From contig NC_134577.1 of NCBI RefSeq assembly GCF_050947875.1, positions 72,233,139-72,297,138 on the forward strand: a stretch of DNA of 64,000 nucleotides, in the 5' to 3' direction. The notes beneath the pieces were generated by a model that saw only the letters and a program-made list of their open reading frames with translations, had not been told where the DNA came from and searched no databases. Shown here in pieces: positions 46,076 through 56,263 of this stretch; the stretch's first letter is position 1; every line of letters begins with the position of its first letter. Position numbers and translations under genes: made by a program. The stretch comes from Dermacentor variabilis. Its lineage: Eukaryota > Arthropoda > Arachnida > Ixodida > Ixodidae.

Positions 46076-49000
46076 ATCCCGAGCTGAGGGAGCGGGTGGC
46101 CGAAGCAATCCGGCACCGTTATATCTGGGTTACTTAACAGTGAGAATGTTCAGGTGCACGCAGGACAAGCTTCGCTTACCCCCATTTTCCCGTAGGGGAA
46201 GGGATGGTAATTTTTTTCCTTATACGTTGGGCACGCATACACAACATTCTGCAATTTGTATCGTATTCATTGCAAATCACATTTCTCCATTTCTATTCTG
46301 TTCGTATTTTTGTGTTTAGCTCCTACATAGGGTCCTTATAGTTTAATATTTGTAAACCGAACAGCGCAATCCAAGTGGAAAGGGCATGTTGTAGCCCGAC
46401 CTACTTAGTTGGGCAGGTTGCCTTTGTGATTTTCATTTCGATATTGGTAAACGCAACCATGCACTAGAAGGCCCAGCCTTTAAAGATGAAATACTCGTTA
46501 TTAGACACAACTCTGTTATGCTAATATCCGCATATTTACCGTGAATGTGTTCTGTCTGTAATAGTGTCGTGTACTTCACTGGGTGTATCTTGTATACATG
46601 AATTTAGGAGAAAGCGTAAGCTTAAGAGGAAGCTTTTGCTCGAGCCCAAGTCCTACCTGGCCTATTCAAATACACGTAAAACGCAGAAAGGCTTTTCTGA
46701 GATAACCCTTAGCTCGACTTCAATAAAATTTGTTGCATTCAGAAAGAAAGCTCAATTCTAGTGACCCTCGGAAGCTAAATTTTGATTTATGGCATGAATA
46801 TTGTTAAAATAATTTTCAAAAGATTGAAAGTTCAAAAAATAAGGAGCACCAAGTTTACAAAAAAAAAATAGCTCTGCATGAATAACAGATACCGCGGTTC
46901 TCTAAGCGGCGTCCATTAGACCATTCAAAGCGGACAAATTCATCATGTCAATTTATATCTTACGTGAATTCATTACATTTCGGGCGAGGGTTCTGCAAAC
47001 GCTGTATTTCCACATTAGTAAATTTTTCAAATTCATGTATAACATATCCATGCCAACGTTAGACAATACCTTGCATTAGATTCAGTCCTTATTAGCAGCC
47101 AATCCTAAACATCAAAAAAACTACTGCTTGATAATATGGTGTCAGAATATATTATCTTTATGATTAACAAAGTGACCATTTGTGAAGTTTTCTCCGGCAG
47201 AAGACTATTTCCTGTATCTTTGATTATATTGTATTGTAGAGGCGCGGCGATGCTTTTGTAATAAAAGAAGGGAAAATCGAGCAGGTGCACTCAGCACGCC
47301 CTTTGTGGCAAGAGTTTTAGGGAGAGGGAAAAAGTAGGGAAATGAGCAGAGAGCAGCACGGACTTTGTGGGAAAGGAAATAAGTAAACAAAGCAACACGG
47401 AAGGAATCTCGGGTACTAAACGGCGTTCAGCACCGTGAGACGGATAACGTGCCCGTGTGCCTTCCTCTCCTACACATGCGGACTACAACTTGCACGTGCG
47501 CTTTTTGTCCTCTCCTGTTCGTCGCGTTCACGGGGCCCCCGCTTCTGCATTGCGAGCATCGTTTATCGCTTCAAGATAAATGACAACATATCGAGGCGGT
47601 TTGTTTTATACTTCACATCTCGGCTTGCAACCTCCCGATATAATCAGTTCAGTTCATCATCTTTGAGATGAACTGTTGTGGACTTTCATGAATCAAAGCA
47701 ACGCAGAGGCGCCGTAGTGTAGGCCTCGGGATTAAATTGTACATCGGGTTCCTAAACATGCATCGGAAGCGCGATACACGATAGCGTTTTCATTGCACAA
47801 GTAACTGTAGGTAACCGCCGTGGCTAGTAATGGAGAATGGAGCATCCAACGTTGTGTTGAGCAGCTTAACGCCAGAACCTGGGAAGAACTTCGGCGTGAA
47901 ACAACGGCTTCCAGAAAACAAAACGTGCCTACAAAAGCATGCGTGTGGTGCTCCTGCCTTTAAATAAGGGATTTTGGACTAGAACTTTTAATAGCTCGCG
48001 CCATGTAGGAAGCATTCACGTCTAATGTGACGACATAAAATATCGCTTGGTGCATAAACCTTCGAAAATGCGCCATACGCACGCCGCAAGGCGGCGCCTG
48101 TTTTATGCACTGCTTTCCAAATGTGACTCATCGAACGAGCCTTAGTTTTCTTCTAATGGAAGCCGCAATATGCAAAGCGGCCACTGACTACCGACCCTAA
48201 TAAACATTACATGTTTCCGAAACACCGAGAAAACCGAAAATTATTAGTTACACATTGCTACGGTATGATTATAATTACTTTCTGTGGAATGGACATGCAT
48301 TACTCAGGAGTGACAGAAACTGCTGTGCTGTGAGAGTAGGAGAGATGCAATTTCCCTGGAATCCATCGATACAAAGCCTCGTGCATCGCTTCACAATCTC
48401 AGCATGTTTCGACATTCCGTGGCAAGATTGTGCTCTATTTAATTACACCGCGTTGGAGTTTCTCGAGAGGGAGAAGTAGTCTCGTACGTAGTCAAATGGC
48501 CAAGGTTGCACTCAGCCAGTTTACTTTCTTAGAGGTCGTAGTGAAAGTGCGTTACGCAACATAGTGGCAATGTTTACAGTAAACTCGAAAGACACATTTA
48601 TATGGGTTATAAGGGGTGCCTCAGCCGTTACCCCCTGGAATCGTGGGGTTCTTTGATAAGCACTGACGATGCTATGAATACCCCTAAACTTTGCTCGTTG
48701 GTGGGTCAAAGAATAAACAAAGTTTTGATATACAACAGCTGACCTAGAGTCACGCATACTTACAAACAACTGTATTCACGCGTTGACAAAGTACGTCCGC
48801 GCTTAGCTACAGTAAGCAACATCGAGGATCTGATTAGCTTTGGCAGATATTGCTCTCAGCATCAACATTCGGCGGCACGAAGATTGTACCAGGGAACTAC
48901 TAACACAAACAAAACTGTTACACAATATTTCGCTTTCCTAGAAAGCACTTTCGCATCAAGCCAAACGGAAGAAGTTCTCCCTTTGATGGCCTCACTACGT

Positions 49001-49344
49001 GACAAGACGCGCCATTTACCAGCGGAAAACACGGCTGTCACGCCTAATTCCAGAGCAAATATTTCTCGAGGACTTCTTCGGGCGATCAAAGGCTCGGATC
49101 CATTTGGCAGTATGAAAAAAAAAATCAATCACGATGAAGGAGCTGTAGCAAGCAACGCTGCCGTGTGGATGAGAAGAGAGCTTTTGGATGGACTACTCCG
49201 GGAAATGTGACTGATTGCCACTAGTGGCAGCTAATACAAGTTGGGAGATTTGTTTTCTTCTTAATTGACAGGAAGTATTGAAAAGCAGACCACCACAACA
49301 CAGTACCATTTATCCGTATACTAACATAAACGCGGTCTAGATGC
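46076..49344. other. Stretch without recognised genes
   Basis: Open frames such as 48884..49210 (108 codons) lack any recognisable motif. No repeat family or RNA gene seen. Confidence 0.4.
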
Positions 49345-49594
49345 TGTTCAGCAACACTGGAGACGAGTCACAACAAATGGTTGAGGACCTTTTTTCCCGC
49401 ATACTATAGCCGAGTGGAATGAACTGCGATTACCTTCGCTCGTTGACACTGATGCCTTAGAACAGGGCGTTCTGTGAATTGATGTTATTGTTCGTATCTT
49501 GCCTTGTACTTTCCGATTTTGGACTCATGGGGCTCCTACTGCCAGAGCACTTCACTGGGCCTGCAGTATGTTCTAAATAAATAAAATAAAATAA
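49345..49594 (+). mobile_element. CR1-like LINE extreme 3' end
   Basis: 49388..49477 encodes FFPHTIAEWNELRLPSLV, the C-terminal box of CR1-type ORF2 proteins (compare FFPKTISEWNGLA in the copy at 28991..30852). A short 3' UTR follows, ending in an (AATAA)n tail at 49574..49594. Everything upstream of the last ~40 codons is missing or unrecognisable. It abuts RTE-like sequence on its right side. Confidence 0.6.
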
Positions 49595-49816
49595 TGAGTG
49601 TAAGAGTGGGGTTGAAGAGTTATATGCAGAAGATAAAGATAATGGTGAATATCCGGGCAAGGGAACAAGAGTTCGGTATTGCCAATCAGCCTCTGTGAAG
49701 GAGCACGAATACCTAGGTCAATTACTCACCGGCAAGCCTGATCATGAGAAGGTAATTTACAGAAGAATGAAAATGGGTTGGAGCGCAGACAGCACGCATT
49801 GTCAGATCCTGAGTGG
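49595..49816 (+). mobile_element. RTE-like LINE, left part (split by the I element)
   Basis: Encodes, with one frame shift, KIKIMVNIRAREQEFGIANQ, EHEYLGQLLTGKPDHE and YRRMKMGWSADSTHCQILSG, the RT thumb of an RTE protein. It breaks at 49816 and resumes at 55797 (TSPLSLKVKVYNQCIFSVL), as if the I-superfamily element had been spliced in. Decayed before or after the insertion. Its 5' end near 49595 abuts a CR1-like tail. Confidence 0.7.
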
Positions 49817-50183
49817 ATGATGATGATGTATGGGGTTTCATGGCGCAAGGGCCAGGAATGGCCAAAGAGCGCCATGTCTGTGGTAGTGGGTGTGCAGTGT
49901 AACTATGATTACTATGAATTGGTGTGTCGTGGCTGTAAAGGGGCCTTAAAATATACGCTCTAAAATGCGTAAAATCTGTGTAATAAAATTATGGCGATGA
50001 CGTATGACTCGTACTATGAACATTTAGATGCATATAAAAAAATGATATGATAGCTAAAATATATCAGATTATGAGAAATGCCAGAGCACTACTGCCTCCT
50101 TAGAGCCCTTGAAACACAAGGGTCTGGAGGCATGTGCTATACCGTACAACTATCCCAGCGGCATCCTCTAAAGAGAGGAAGCG

Positions 50184-53100
50184 CTAGGAATGCATGGGGC
50201 TAATAACATGTAGGACCACATCGCTCAGAAAACCTAGGACTGTGTCTGTGTTAAAAAGCGGTTCTGGGCCGAGGAACATTACTAGATGAAGAGGGATGTG
50301 CTGTCTGTAAGCGAAGGAAAAATGTTTCATTCTTTCATATTCGGCTTCCCGACACTCCAGGAGGACGTGGAGTACGGTCAGCCTCTCCCCGCATCTACCA
50401 CAAGTAGGAGGCTCACTTCCGGTGAGTAGAAAATTATGGGTGCCAAACGTGTGTCCTATTCTGAGACGACAGAATAGGACATCTGTTCGGCGCGATTTTA
50501 TAGTAGAGGGCCAGAATCCTAACTGCGGTTTTATCAGGTGCAGCTTATTATTTGTTTCCGCGTCCCATATGTGTTGCCAGTGGGCTCGCAGCTTCCTTCG
50601 CAAGAAAGGCCTTAGATCTGTGACAGGCACCTCAGCGGTAGGATTAGCGGCTCGCGATGCGATGGACGTGGCCATCTCGTCCGCCAGAACGTTACCCTCA
50701 ATGCTCCTGTGGCCAGGCACCCAGCATATAATGATACGCTGGTTAGATATGTACGCTTTACACACGACGGTGTAGAGTTCACTAAGTACAGGATTTTTGT
50801 GTGTATAGACTGACATCAAGGCCTTCACGACGCTTAGAGAGTCTGTATAGATCGCTGCTTTTGGAAGTTTTGATTTTCTTATATGCTTCACAGCAGAAAG
50901 TAATGCGTAGGCCTCAGCCGTAAATATGCTTGTTTCCGGATGCAGTACGTCGGATTCCGAAAACGATGGGCCGACGGCTGCATAGGATACCCCGGCATTT
51001 GACTTGGAAGCGTCTGTGTAGAACTCTGCGCAGGAGTGCTTGTGCTGGAGTTCTAGGAAATGCATTCGGATTTCAGCCTCAGGAGCGTGCTTTGTAACTT
51101 TTATAAAGGATATGTCACATTGTATCACCTGCCATTCCCAAGGAGGTAAGGGCTTGGTTAGGTGCATTAAGCGATGCTCGAGGAGCGGGACATGCATTTC
51201 ATCGCTAAGCTGCTTCACACGCAGCGAGAAAGGCTGTCTTATGGAGGGACGATTGCTGAAAAGTGTAGCGCACGTCATATCGGTAACGTTGTGAAAACAT
51301 GGATGTTCAGGATTGGAGCGTGCTTTAAGGAAATATGTAAAGCTAATGTATGATCTCTGTAGGTGGAGAGACCATTCATTTGATTCCACATATAGACTTT
51401 GTATGGGACTCGTTCTGAAAGCGCCAGTGGCCAGTCGGATTCCCAGATGGTGGACTGGGTCTAGCATCTTTAGCGCGCTCGGGGCGGCAGAGTTATACAC
51501 AACGGCACCATAATCCAATCGAGACCGAATTAGGCTCTTGTATATGTTCATTAAACACTTCCTATCACTACCCCATGTAGTCTGGGATAGAAGTTTCATT
51601 AAGTTCATTGTTTTCAGACACTTTTCTTTAAGATGTTTAATGTGTGAAACGAAAGTAAGTTTATTGTCGAGTATAACACCTAGAAATTTGTGCTCTTTGT
51701 TTACAGGTATCTGATGTCCACATATTTCCAAGCAAGGATCCGGGACCAGGCCTCTCTTCCTTGTGAACAGCACACAAGAACTCTTTTGAGGATTGATTTT
51801 AAAGCCATTTTTCTCTGCCCACCCTGACACCTTGTTCAAACCATGCTGTACCTGTCTCTCGCATACTGCGAGGTTACAGGATTTGAAGCCTATTTGAATG
51901 TCATCCACATAGACGGAATACAAAATGGCCGGGGGTAAGGAAGCACGAAGCGTTGTCATCTTAACAATAAAAAGTGTGCAACTGAGCACGCCTCCCTGGG
52001 GTACACCAGTTTCTTGTGTAAAAGGACGTGACAGCACATTGCCAACTTTCACCCGGAAGGTACGATTGGACAAGTAGCTTTTTATTACGTTGAGCATATT
52101 ATCATGAATGCCCATTTCCGATAGGTCTCGCAAGATGCCGTATCGCCACGTTGTGTCATACGCCTTTTCCATATCGAGAAATATCGAGAGGAAGAACTGT
52201 TTATGTATAAATGCGTCCCGGATATTTGTTTCAATACGTACAAGATGGTCGGTTGTGGAGCGCCCTTCTCGGAAGCCACACTGATAGGGATCAAGCATTT
52301 TTTTCTCTTCAAGCAAATGGATCAGTCGCCGATTTATCATTTTTTCAAACACCTTACACATGCAACTTGTGAGGGCTATCGGGCGGTAGCTTGCCACTGA
52401 TGAAGGATCTTTGCCTTGTTTTAGAACAGGGATCACAATGGCTTCTTTCCATGCGGTCGGAAGGTACCCTGCGTCCCAGATAGTGTTGAAAAGTGTAAGT
52501 AGTGTCACTTGCGTGTCATTGTGTAAGTTTTTCAGCATTTCGTGCATGATTCTATCAGATCCTGGTGCGGAGCTGTTGCATGCACTCAAGGCAGCTCTCA
52601 ATTCGGCAATACTGAAAGGACGGTTGTAAGGCTCATTCTCTCGGCTTTTTCTTGTTAAAGGCTTACGTTCTTCTATTTCTTTATATATGAGAAAAGATTG
52701 CGAATAATTGTTTGAACTTGACACGCTCTGAAAGTGCTCCGCAAGTGAGTCTGCCTGATCTTGCAGTGTATCGCCTTGTGTATTTACAAGGGGGAGTGAA
52801 TATGTTTGTCGCCCTCTAATTCTATTTACCCTGTTCCAGACTTTGGCCTCGTCTGTAAACGAGTTAATGCTCGATAAATACTTCTGCCAGCTTTCTCTTC
52901 TGGCCAGTCGGCGGGTTCTCCTGCCTTGGGATTTTACTTGCTTAAAGTTGACTAGATTTTCTGCAGTGGGAGAAGCGCGCAGCAACCCCCACGCTTTGTT
53001 TTGTTTCTTACGAGCGATCCTGCAGTCTTCGTTCCACCACGGGACCCGCCGTTTACATGCCAAGCCATGTGCTTCTGATATGCATTTAGATGCCATGTCT

Positions 53101-53915
53101 ATAATGAAGCCTGTGAGATACTGCACAGCAGCATCAATTCCTAAACAAGACATGTCATTCCATGAGATATTAGTTAAGTTTCGGAACTTCTCCCAGTCGG
53201 CTGTATCGATCCTCCACCTAGGAGCCTGTGGTAGACATTCTTTTTCTTTATGTGTTTTTAGCAGTATGGGGAAGTGGTCGCTTCCGTACGGATTCTTGGT
53301 GACCTCCCATTCGAGTTCACACAGCATACAAGGGGAAACTAGGCTGAGGTCAATTGAAGAAAATGTTCTGTTTGCGACAGAATAATATGTGGGTGTCTTC
53401 TTATTCAGCAGACACGCACCGGACGAAAAAAGGAACTGTTCAACGAGGCGACCTCGCGCATCGATACGAGAGTCTCCCCACAGGCTGCTGTGCGCATTGA
53501 AATCCCCAAGCACAACGTAAGGTTCAGGCAATTCGTCTATGAAGGACAGAAATTCATGTTTAGTTAATTTGTAATGGGGGGGTATGTAGAGCGAGCAGAC
53601 AGTGATAAGTTTGTTGAGGAGAACAGCACGAACCGCCACTGCCTCAAGGGGCGTTTGTAGCTGCAAACGTTTACACGCTATGCCTTTCTGAATAACAATG
53701 GCAACACCGCCCGATGATGCGAGAGCATCATCGCGATCTCTGCGAAACGTAACATACTGTAGCAGGAAATTTGTGTGTTTAGATTTTAAGTGTGTTTCCT
53801 GTAGACACAGCACTTTCGGATTGTGTTTGTGGATGAGTTCCTGCACGTCATCAAGGTTTCTAAGAAGGCCTCTGACGTTCCATTGAATTATTTGTGTATC
53901 CATATTGGAGGTCAA
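50184..53915 (-). CDS. I-superfamily ORF2 polyprotein: endonuclease, reverse transcriptase, RNase H
   Basis: A 1243-aa open frame. AP-type endonuclease at residues ~8-220: QETH (E40), GDFNAH (D138, N140), SSIDL (D189), GSDHFP (D213, H214). RT ~470-760: SYRPIALTSCMCKVFEKMIN, FLDMEKAYD (D581), TGVPQGGVLSCTLF, and YVDD at 669-672 (encoded 51900..51911) instead of the commoner YADD, then HKFLGVILDNKLTF. RNase H ~960-1085: YTDAS (D968), TAEA (E1001), YTDSL (D1025), LADEMA (D1079), so all four metal ligands are present. C-terminal C-x2-C-x7-H-x4-C (1172-1188). The protein would nick target DNA and copy its own RNA in the nucleus. The start follows ORF1 by 51 bp, so translation may be by reinitiation. 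Confidence 0.92.
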   Translation of the reverse strand: MTSNMDTQIIQWNVRGLLRNLDDVQELIHKHNPKVLCLQETHLKSKHTNFLLQYVTFRRDRDDALASSGGVAIVIQKGIACKRLQLQTPLEAVAVRAVLLNKLITVCSLYIPPHYKLTKHEFLSFIDELPEPYVVLGDFNAHSSLWGDSRIDARGRLVEQFLFSSGACLLNKKTPTYYSVANRTFSSIDLSLVSPCMLCELEWEVTKNPYGSDHFPILLKTHKEKECLPQAPRWRIDTADWEKFRNLTNISWNDMSCLGIDAAVQYLTGFIIDMASKCISEAHGLACKRRVPWWNEDCRIARKKQNKAWGLLRASPTAENLVNFKQVKSQGRRTRRLARRESWQKYLSSINSFTDEAKVWNRVNRIRGRQTYSLPLVNTQGDTLQDQADSLAEHFQSVSSSNNYSQSFLIYKEIEERKPLTRKSRENEPYNRPFSIAELRAALSACNSSAPGSDRIMHEMLKNLHNDTQVTLLTLFNTIWDAGYLPTAWKEAIVIPVLKQGKDPSSVASYRPIALTSCMCKVFEKMINRRLIHLLEEKKMLDPYQCGFREGRSTTDHLVRIETNIRDAFIHKQFFLSIFLDMEKAYDTTWRYGILRDLSEMGIHDNMLNVIKSYLSNRTFRVKVGNVLSRPFTQETGVPQGGVLSCTLFIVKMTTLRASLPPAILYSVYVDDIQIGFKSCNLAVCERQVQHGLNKVSGWAEKNGFKINPQKSSCVLFTRKRGLVPDPCLEICGHQIPVNKEHKFLGVILDNKLTFVSHIKHLKEKCLKTMNLMKLLSQTTWGSDRKCLMNIYKSLIRSRLDYGAVVYNSAAPSALKMLDPVHHLGIRLATGAFRTSPIQSLYVESNEWSLHLQRSYISFTYFLKARSNPEHPCFHNVTDMTCATLFSNRPSIRQPFSLRVKQLSDEMHVPLLEHRLMHLTKPLPPWEWQVIQCDISFIKVTKHAPEAEIRMHFLELQHKHSCAEFYTDASKSNAGVSYAAVGPSFSESDVLHPETSIFTAEAYALLSAVKHIRKSKLPKAAIYTDSLSVVKALMSVYTHKNPVLSELYTVVCKAYISNQRIIICWVPGHRSIEGNVLADEMATSIASRAANPTAEVPVTDLRPFLRRKLRAHWQHIWDAETNNKLHLIKPQLGFWPSTIKSRRTDVLFCRLRIGHTFGTHNFLLTGSEPPTCGRCGERLTVLHVLLECREAEYERMKHFSFAYRQHIPLHLVMFLGPEPLFNTDTVLGFLSDVVLHVISPMHS

Positions 53916-53966
53916 TAAGTGCTGTGTGTACAGAAACAGAAGTAGTGATTATGGAAATTACAGAGA

Positions 53967-55262
53967 TTAAGTTACAGGGCCCTTTCGAGGCCCTGTAACG
54001 GGAGTTCTGCCCTTTCTGGAGCGTTCGAGGGAGCCTCGCCGCTCCTTAGGCGCTTGATGCGCCTTGAGGATAGGTGTAGTGTCCATTGCCTCTTGTGAGG
54101 CGCCGGACACGTGCTCTTGCGAGCGAGAAGTCACCAGGGAGAGTCCCGCCTTGGAGGGCAAGACCCCTGCGCCCACCAGCCCGGAGGTCGATGGGGCTCC
54201 CTGGGGGACTTGGCTGCGCCGGCTGTTGCCAGCGCTGGATGGGACCTGGGAGGTTGAGGCAGCCTCGGCTGCGCCCACCTTCGGGGTCGATGGTCCCTTC
54301 TCCTCGGTTGGCGGAGCAGCGCTAGCTGCAACCGCCGCGGGGGCAGACGGCGTAACTGGCGACTCACTGACTGTGGGTCGGACAGCTGCCGGAAGCCTTT
54401 GTGTCGCTGCCCCCTGACGCGTCACATCGGCAAAGCTTTTCTTGGGCAGGTATGAAACCCGCCTGCGTGCCTCTTTGAAAGATATGTTTTCTTTAACCTT
54501 GATTGTAACTATTTCTTTTTCTTTTTTCCATGATGGACAGGACCGCGAGTACGCGGCATGTTCCCCATCACAGTTCACGCAGTGGAGAGAGTTCTCACAA
54601 GCTTCAGAGGTGTGTTCGTGGGCACTGCATTTCGCACAGGTTTGGCGGCCTCGGCAGCTCTGCGAGCTGTGGCCGAAACGTTGGCATTTGAAGCATCTCA
54701 GGGGGTTCGGTACATATGGCCTAACACGAAGCTTGATGTACCCGGCCTCTACAGACTTGGGCAGATTACTTGAGCCGAAAGTCAATATAAGGTGTTTTGT
54801 CTTGATTTCTTTGCTGTCACGCCTGATCTTAATTCTTTTAACATTGATGACATTCTGGTCACTGAAGCCCTCCAAGAGTTCATCCTCAGTGAGCTCCAGC
54901 AAGTCATCGTCCGAGACAACACCGCGGCTGGTGTTCATCGTACGGTGCGGGGTTGCAATTACTTGGGTTTCCCCAAACGACACTAGTTTTGTCAATTTCT
55001 CATATTGTTTCTGATCGCGGAGCTCCAAGAGGAGATCACCGCTTGCCATCCTCGACGCCTTATAACCTGGACCAAAGACTTCAGTCAATGTCTTAGAAAC
55101 AAGGAATGGTGAGATAGTTCGCACTGGTTTAGCTGGTTTTTCAGAGTGGATCACGTGAAAACGAGGGAAGGATTCTTTTTGCCGACCAAAAAACTGGAAT
55201 ACATCATCGGTGCGCCCTCTTTTCTGAGGGCGATCAGGAAGCGGAGGGAAAGAGGTTGCCAT
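53967..55262 (-). CDS. I-superfamily ORF1: gag-like zinc-knuckle RNA-binding protein
   Basis: A 431-aa open frame. Basic N-terminus with KRGRTDD, a central domain (~45-170) of the type found in arthropod I/Jockey gag-like proteins, and three tandem Cys/His knuckles at ~190-242. These are C190-x2-C-x4-H-x4-C203 and C209-x2-C-x4-H-x4-C222, and a non-canonical third C228-x2-C-x3-H-x6-C242. From about 290 the protein is Ala/Pro/Ser-rich and low complexity, with a basic end (PKERRGSLERSRKGRT). It would coat the element RNA and assist strand transfer. The first ATG directly follows the 522-bp 5' UTR and is the only sensible start. Confidence 0.9.
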   Translation of the reverse strand: MATSFPPLPDRPQKRGRTDDVFQFFGRQKESFPRFHVIHSEKPAKPVRTISPFLVSKTLTEVFGPGYKASRMASGDLLLELRDQKQYEKLTKLVSFGETQVIATPHRTMNTSRGVVSDDDLLELTEDELLEGFSDQNVINVKRIKIRRDSKEIKTKHLILTFGSSNLPKSVEAGYIKLRVRPYVPNPLRCFKCQRFGHSSQSCRGRQTCAKCSAHEHTSEACENSLHCVNCDGEHAAYSRSCPSWKKEKEIVTIKVKENISFKEARRRVSYLPKKSFADVTRQGAATQRLPAAVRPTVSESPVTPSAPAAVAASAAPPTEEKGPSTPKVGAAEAASTSQVPSSAGNSRRSQVPQGAPSTSGLVGAGVLPSKAGLSLVTSRSQEHVSGASQEAMDTTPILKAHQAPKERRGSLERSRKGRTPVTGPRKGPVT

Positions 55263-55784
55263 AAAGGGATTGAATTTTCGGCAATAACGCCAGCCACCCT
55301 CCGGGGAGTCCTACAAGGGGACGCTACAGGGACTGTAAGAACAGGTCCTGCAAACGCCAGCTGTACGTTATCACTATAACCAAATATGAGATAACCTAGG
55401 TTGGTTATTCACACAAGGTTAACCCTTGCTGCCTGGAAAAATTGGAAGTAACCGGAAGCTAGGAGAAGACAGGAAAGGTGGAAAGCGAGAGAAAGACGAA
55501 GGTTGGAGGGAGAGAGAGACAGGAAAAGGCAACTACCGATTTCCCCCGGGTGGGTCAGTCCGGGGGTGCCGTCTACGTGAAGCAGAGGCCAAAGAGGTGT
55601 GTTGCCTCCGCCGGGGGGCCTTAAAGGTCCAAAGACCCGGCATCGGCTCAACCGCCAGGATCCCCCTTTCCCCGGACACGGCTAAGCCGCGCACGGCTAC
55701 ACGCGGGAAGGTCCAACCCTCGTGTGCTCGGGTACGTGGTGTCGCAACACACCAAACGCCTGCTGACGCAGACGCCCCTGCGGG
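55263..55784 (-). promoter_or_regulatory. 5' UTR/internal promoter region of the I-superfamily element
   Basis: 522 bp between the left edge of the element's transcript and ORF1. It is GC-rich at the 5' end and has a pyrimidine-rich block read on minus near 55440..55540. LINEs of this superfamily carry a Pol II promoter inside the transcribed 5' region. That is family knowledge, and I cannot point to a specific promoter element. The plus-strand open frame over it (55426..55881) is a shadow. Confidence 0.45.
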
Positions 55785-55796
55785 GATCCCGAGTGG

Positions 55797-56263
55797 AACC
55801 TCACCATTATCATTGAAAGTAAAGGTGTACAATCAGTGCATTTTCTCGGTGCTGGCGTATGGGGCTGACAAAGGAGCTTGAGTACAAGTGAAGGGCCGCG
55901 CAAAGAGCGATGGAACGAAAAATCCTAGGCATAAAGTTAAGAGACAAAGAAAGCCGTTTGGATCAAAGCGCGAACGGGTATAGCCGACATTCTAATTGAA
56001 ATTAACGGGAACAAACTGAGCTGGGCAGGTCATGTATTGCGTCGGTTAGATAAACGGTGGAGCATTAGGGTTACAGAATGGGTGCCAAGAGAAGGGTAGC
56101 GCAGTCTAGGACAGCAGGAGACTAGGTGGGGCGATGAGATCAGGAAATTCGCGGACGGTAGTTGGAATCGGCTGGCGCCGGACAGGGATAATTGGAGATT
56201 GCAGGGAGAGGCGTTCGTCCTGCAGTGGACCAAAAAAAAACATAGGCTGATGATGATGATGAT
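55797..56263 (+). mobile_element. RTE-like LINE, right part (split by the I element)
   Basis: Continues the frame broken at 49816: SLKVKVYNQCIFSVLAYGAD, then, with further frame breaks, an AMERKILGIKLRDKE-like segment, ELSWAGHVLRRLDKRWSIRV and ALQWT. It ends in a GAT-type tail at 56247..56263. The order and tail match the RTE copies at 23441..24459 and 60450..63532, but it is a separate, more diverged subfamily. Confidence 0.7.

Larger units (their letters stand above)
49817..55784 (-). mobile_element. Full-length I-superfamily non-LTR retrotransposon, both ORFs open
   Basis: A 5968-bp minus-strand element: 5' UTR 55263..55784 (522 bp, starting CCCCGCAGGGGCGTCTGCG, with a pyrimidine-rich stretch about 55440..55540), ORF1 53967..55262, a 51-bp gap, ORF2 50184..53915, and a 367-bp 3' UTR. 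The 3' end reads GCGCCATGAAACCCCATA plus a short (CAT)n tail, seen on plus as GATGATGATGATGTATGGGG. AP endonuclease, RT and a C-terminal RNase H place it in the I superfamily (I or a related RNase H-bearing clade). There are no frameshifts or premature stops, and a nearly perfect target-site duplication, so it is the youngest LINE insertion in the window. Confidence 0.9.
49805..55796. repeat. 12-bp target-site duplication pair flanking the I-superfamily element
   Basis: GATCCTGAGTGG at 49805..49816 and GATCCCGAGTGG at 55785..55796 flank the element with one difference. The interrupted RTE coding frame reads through the duplicated target (QILSG), which supports true insertion boundaries. Confidence 0.8.

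Noticed and set aside
52843..53385. 180-codon plus-strand open frame inside ORF2
   Set aside because: Antisense shadow of the intact 1243-aa ORF2.
55426..55881. 151-codon plus-strand open frame
   Set aside because: Shadow across the I-element 5' UTR; only its last ~22 codons are real RTE sequence.
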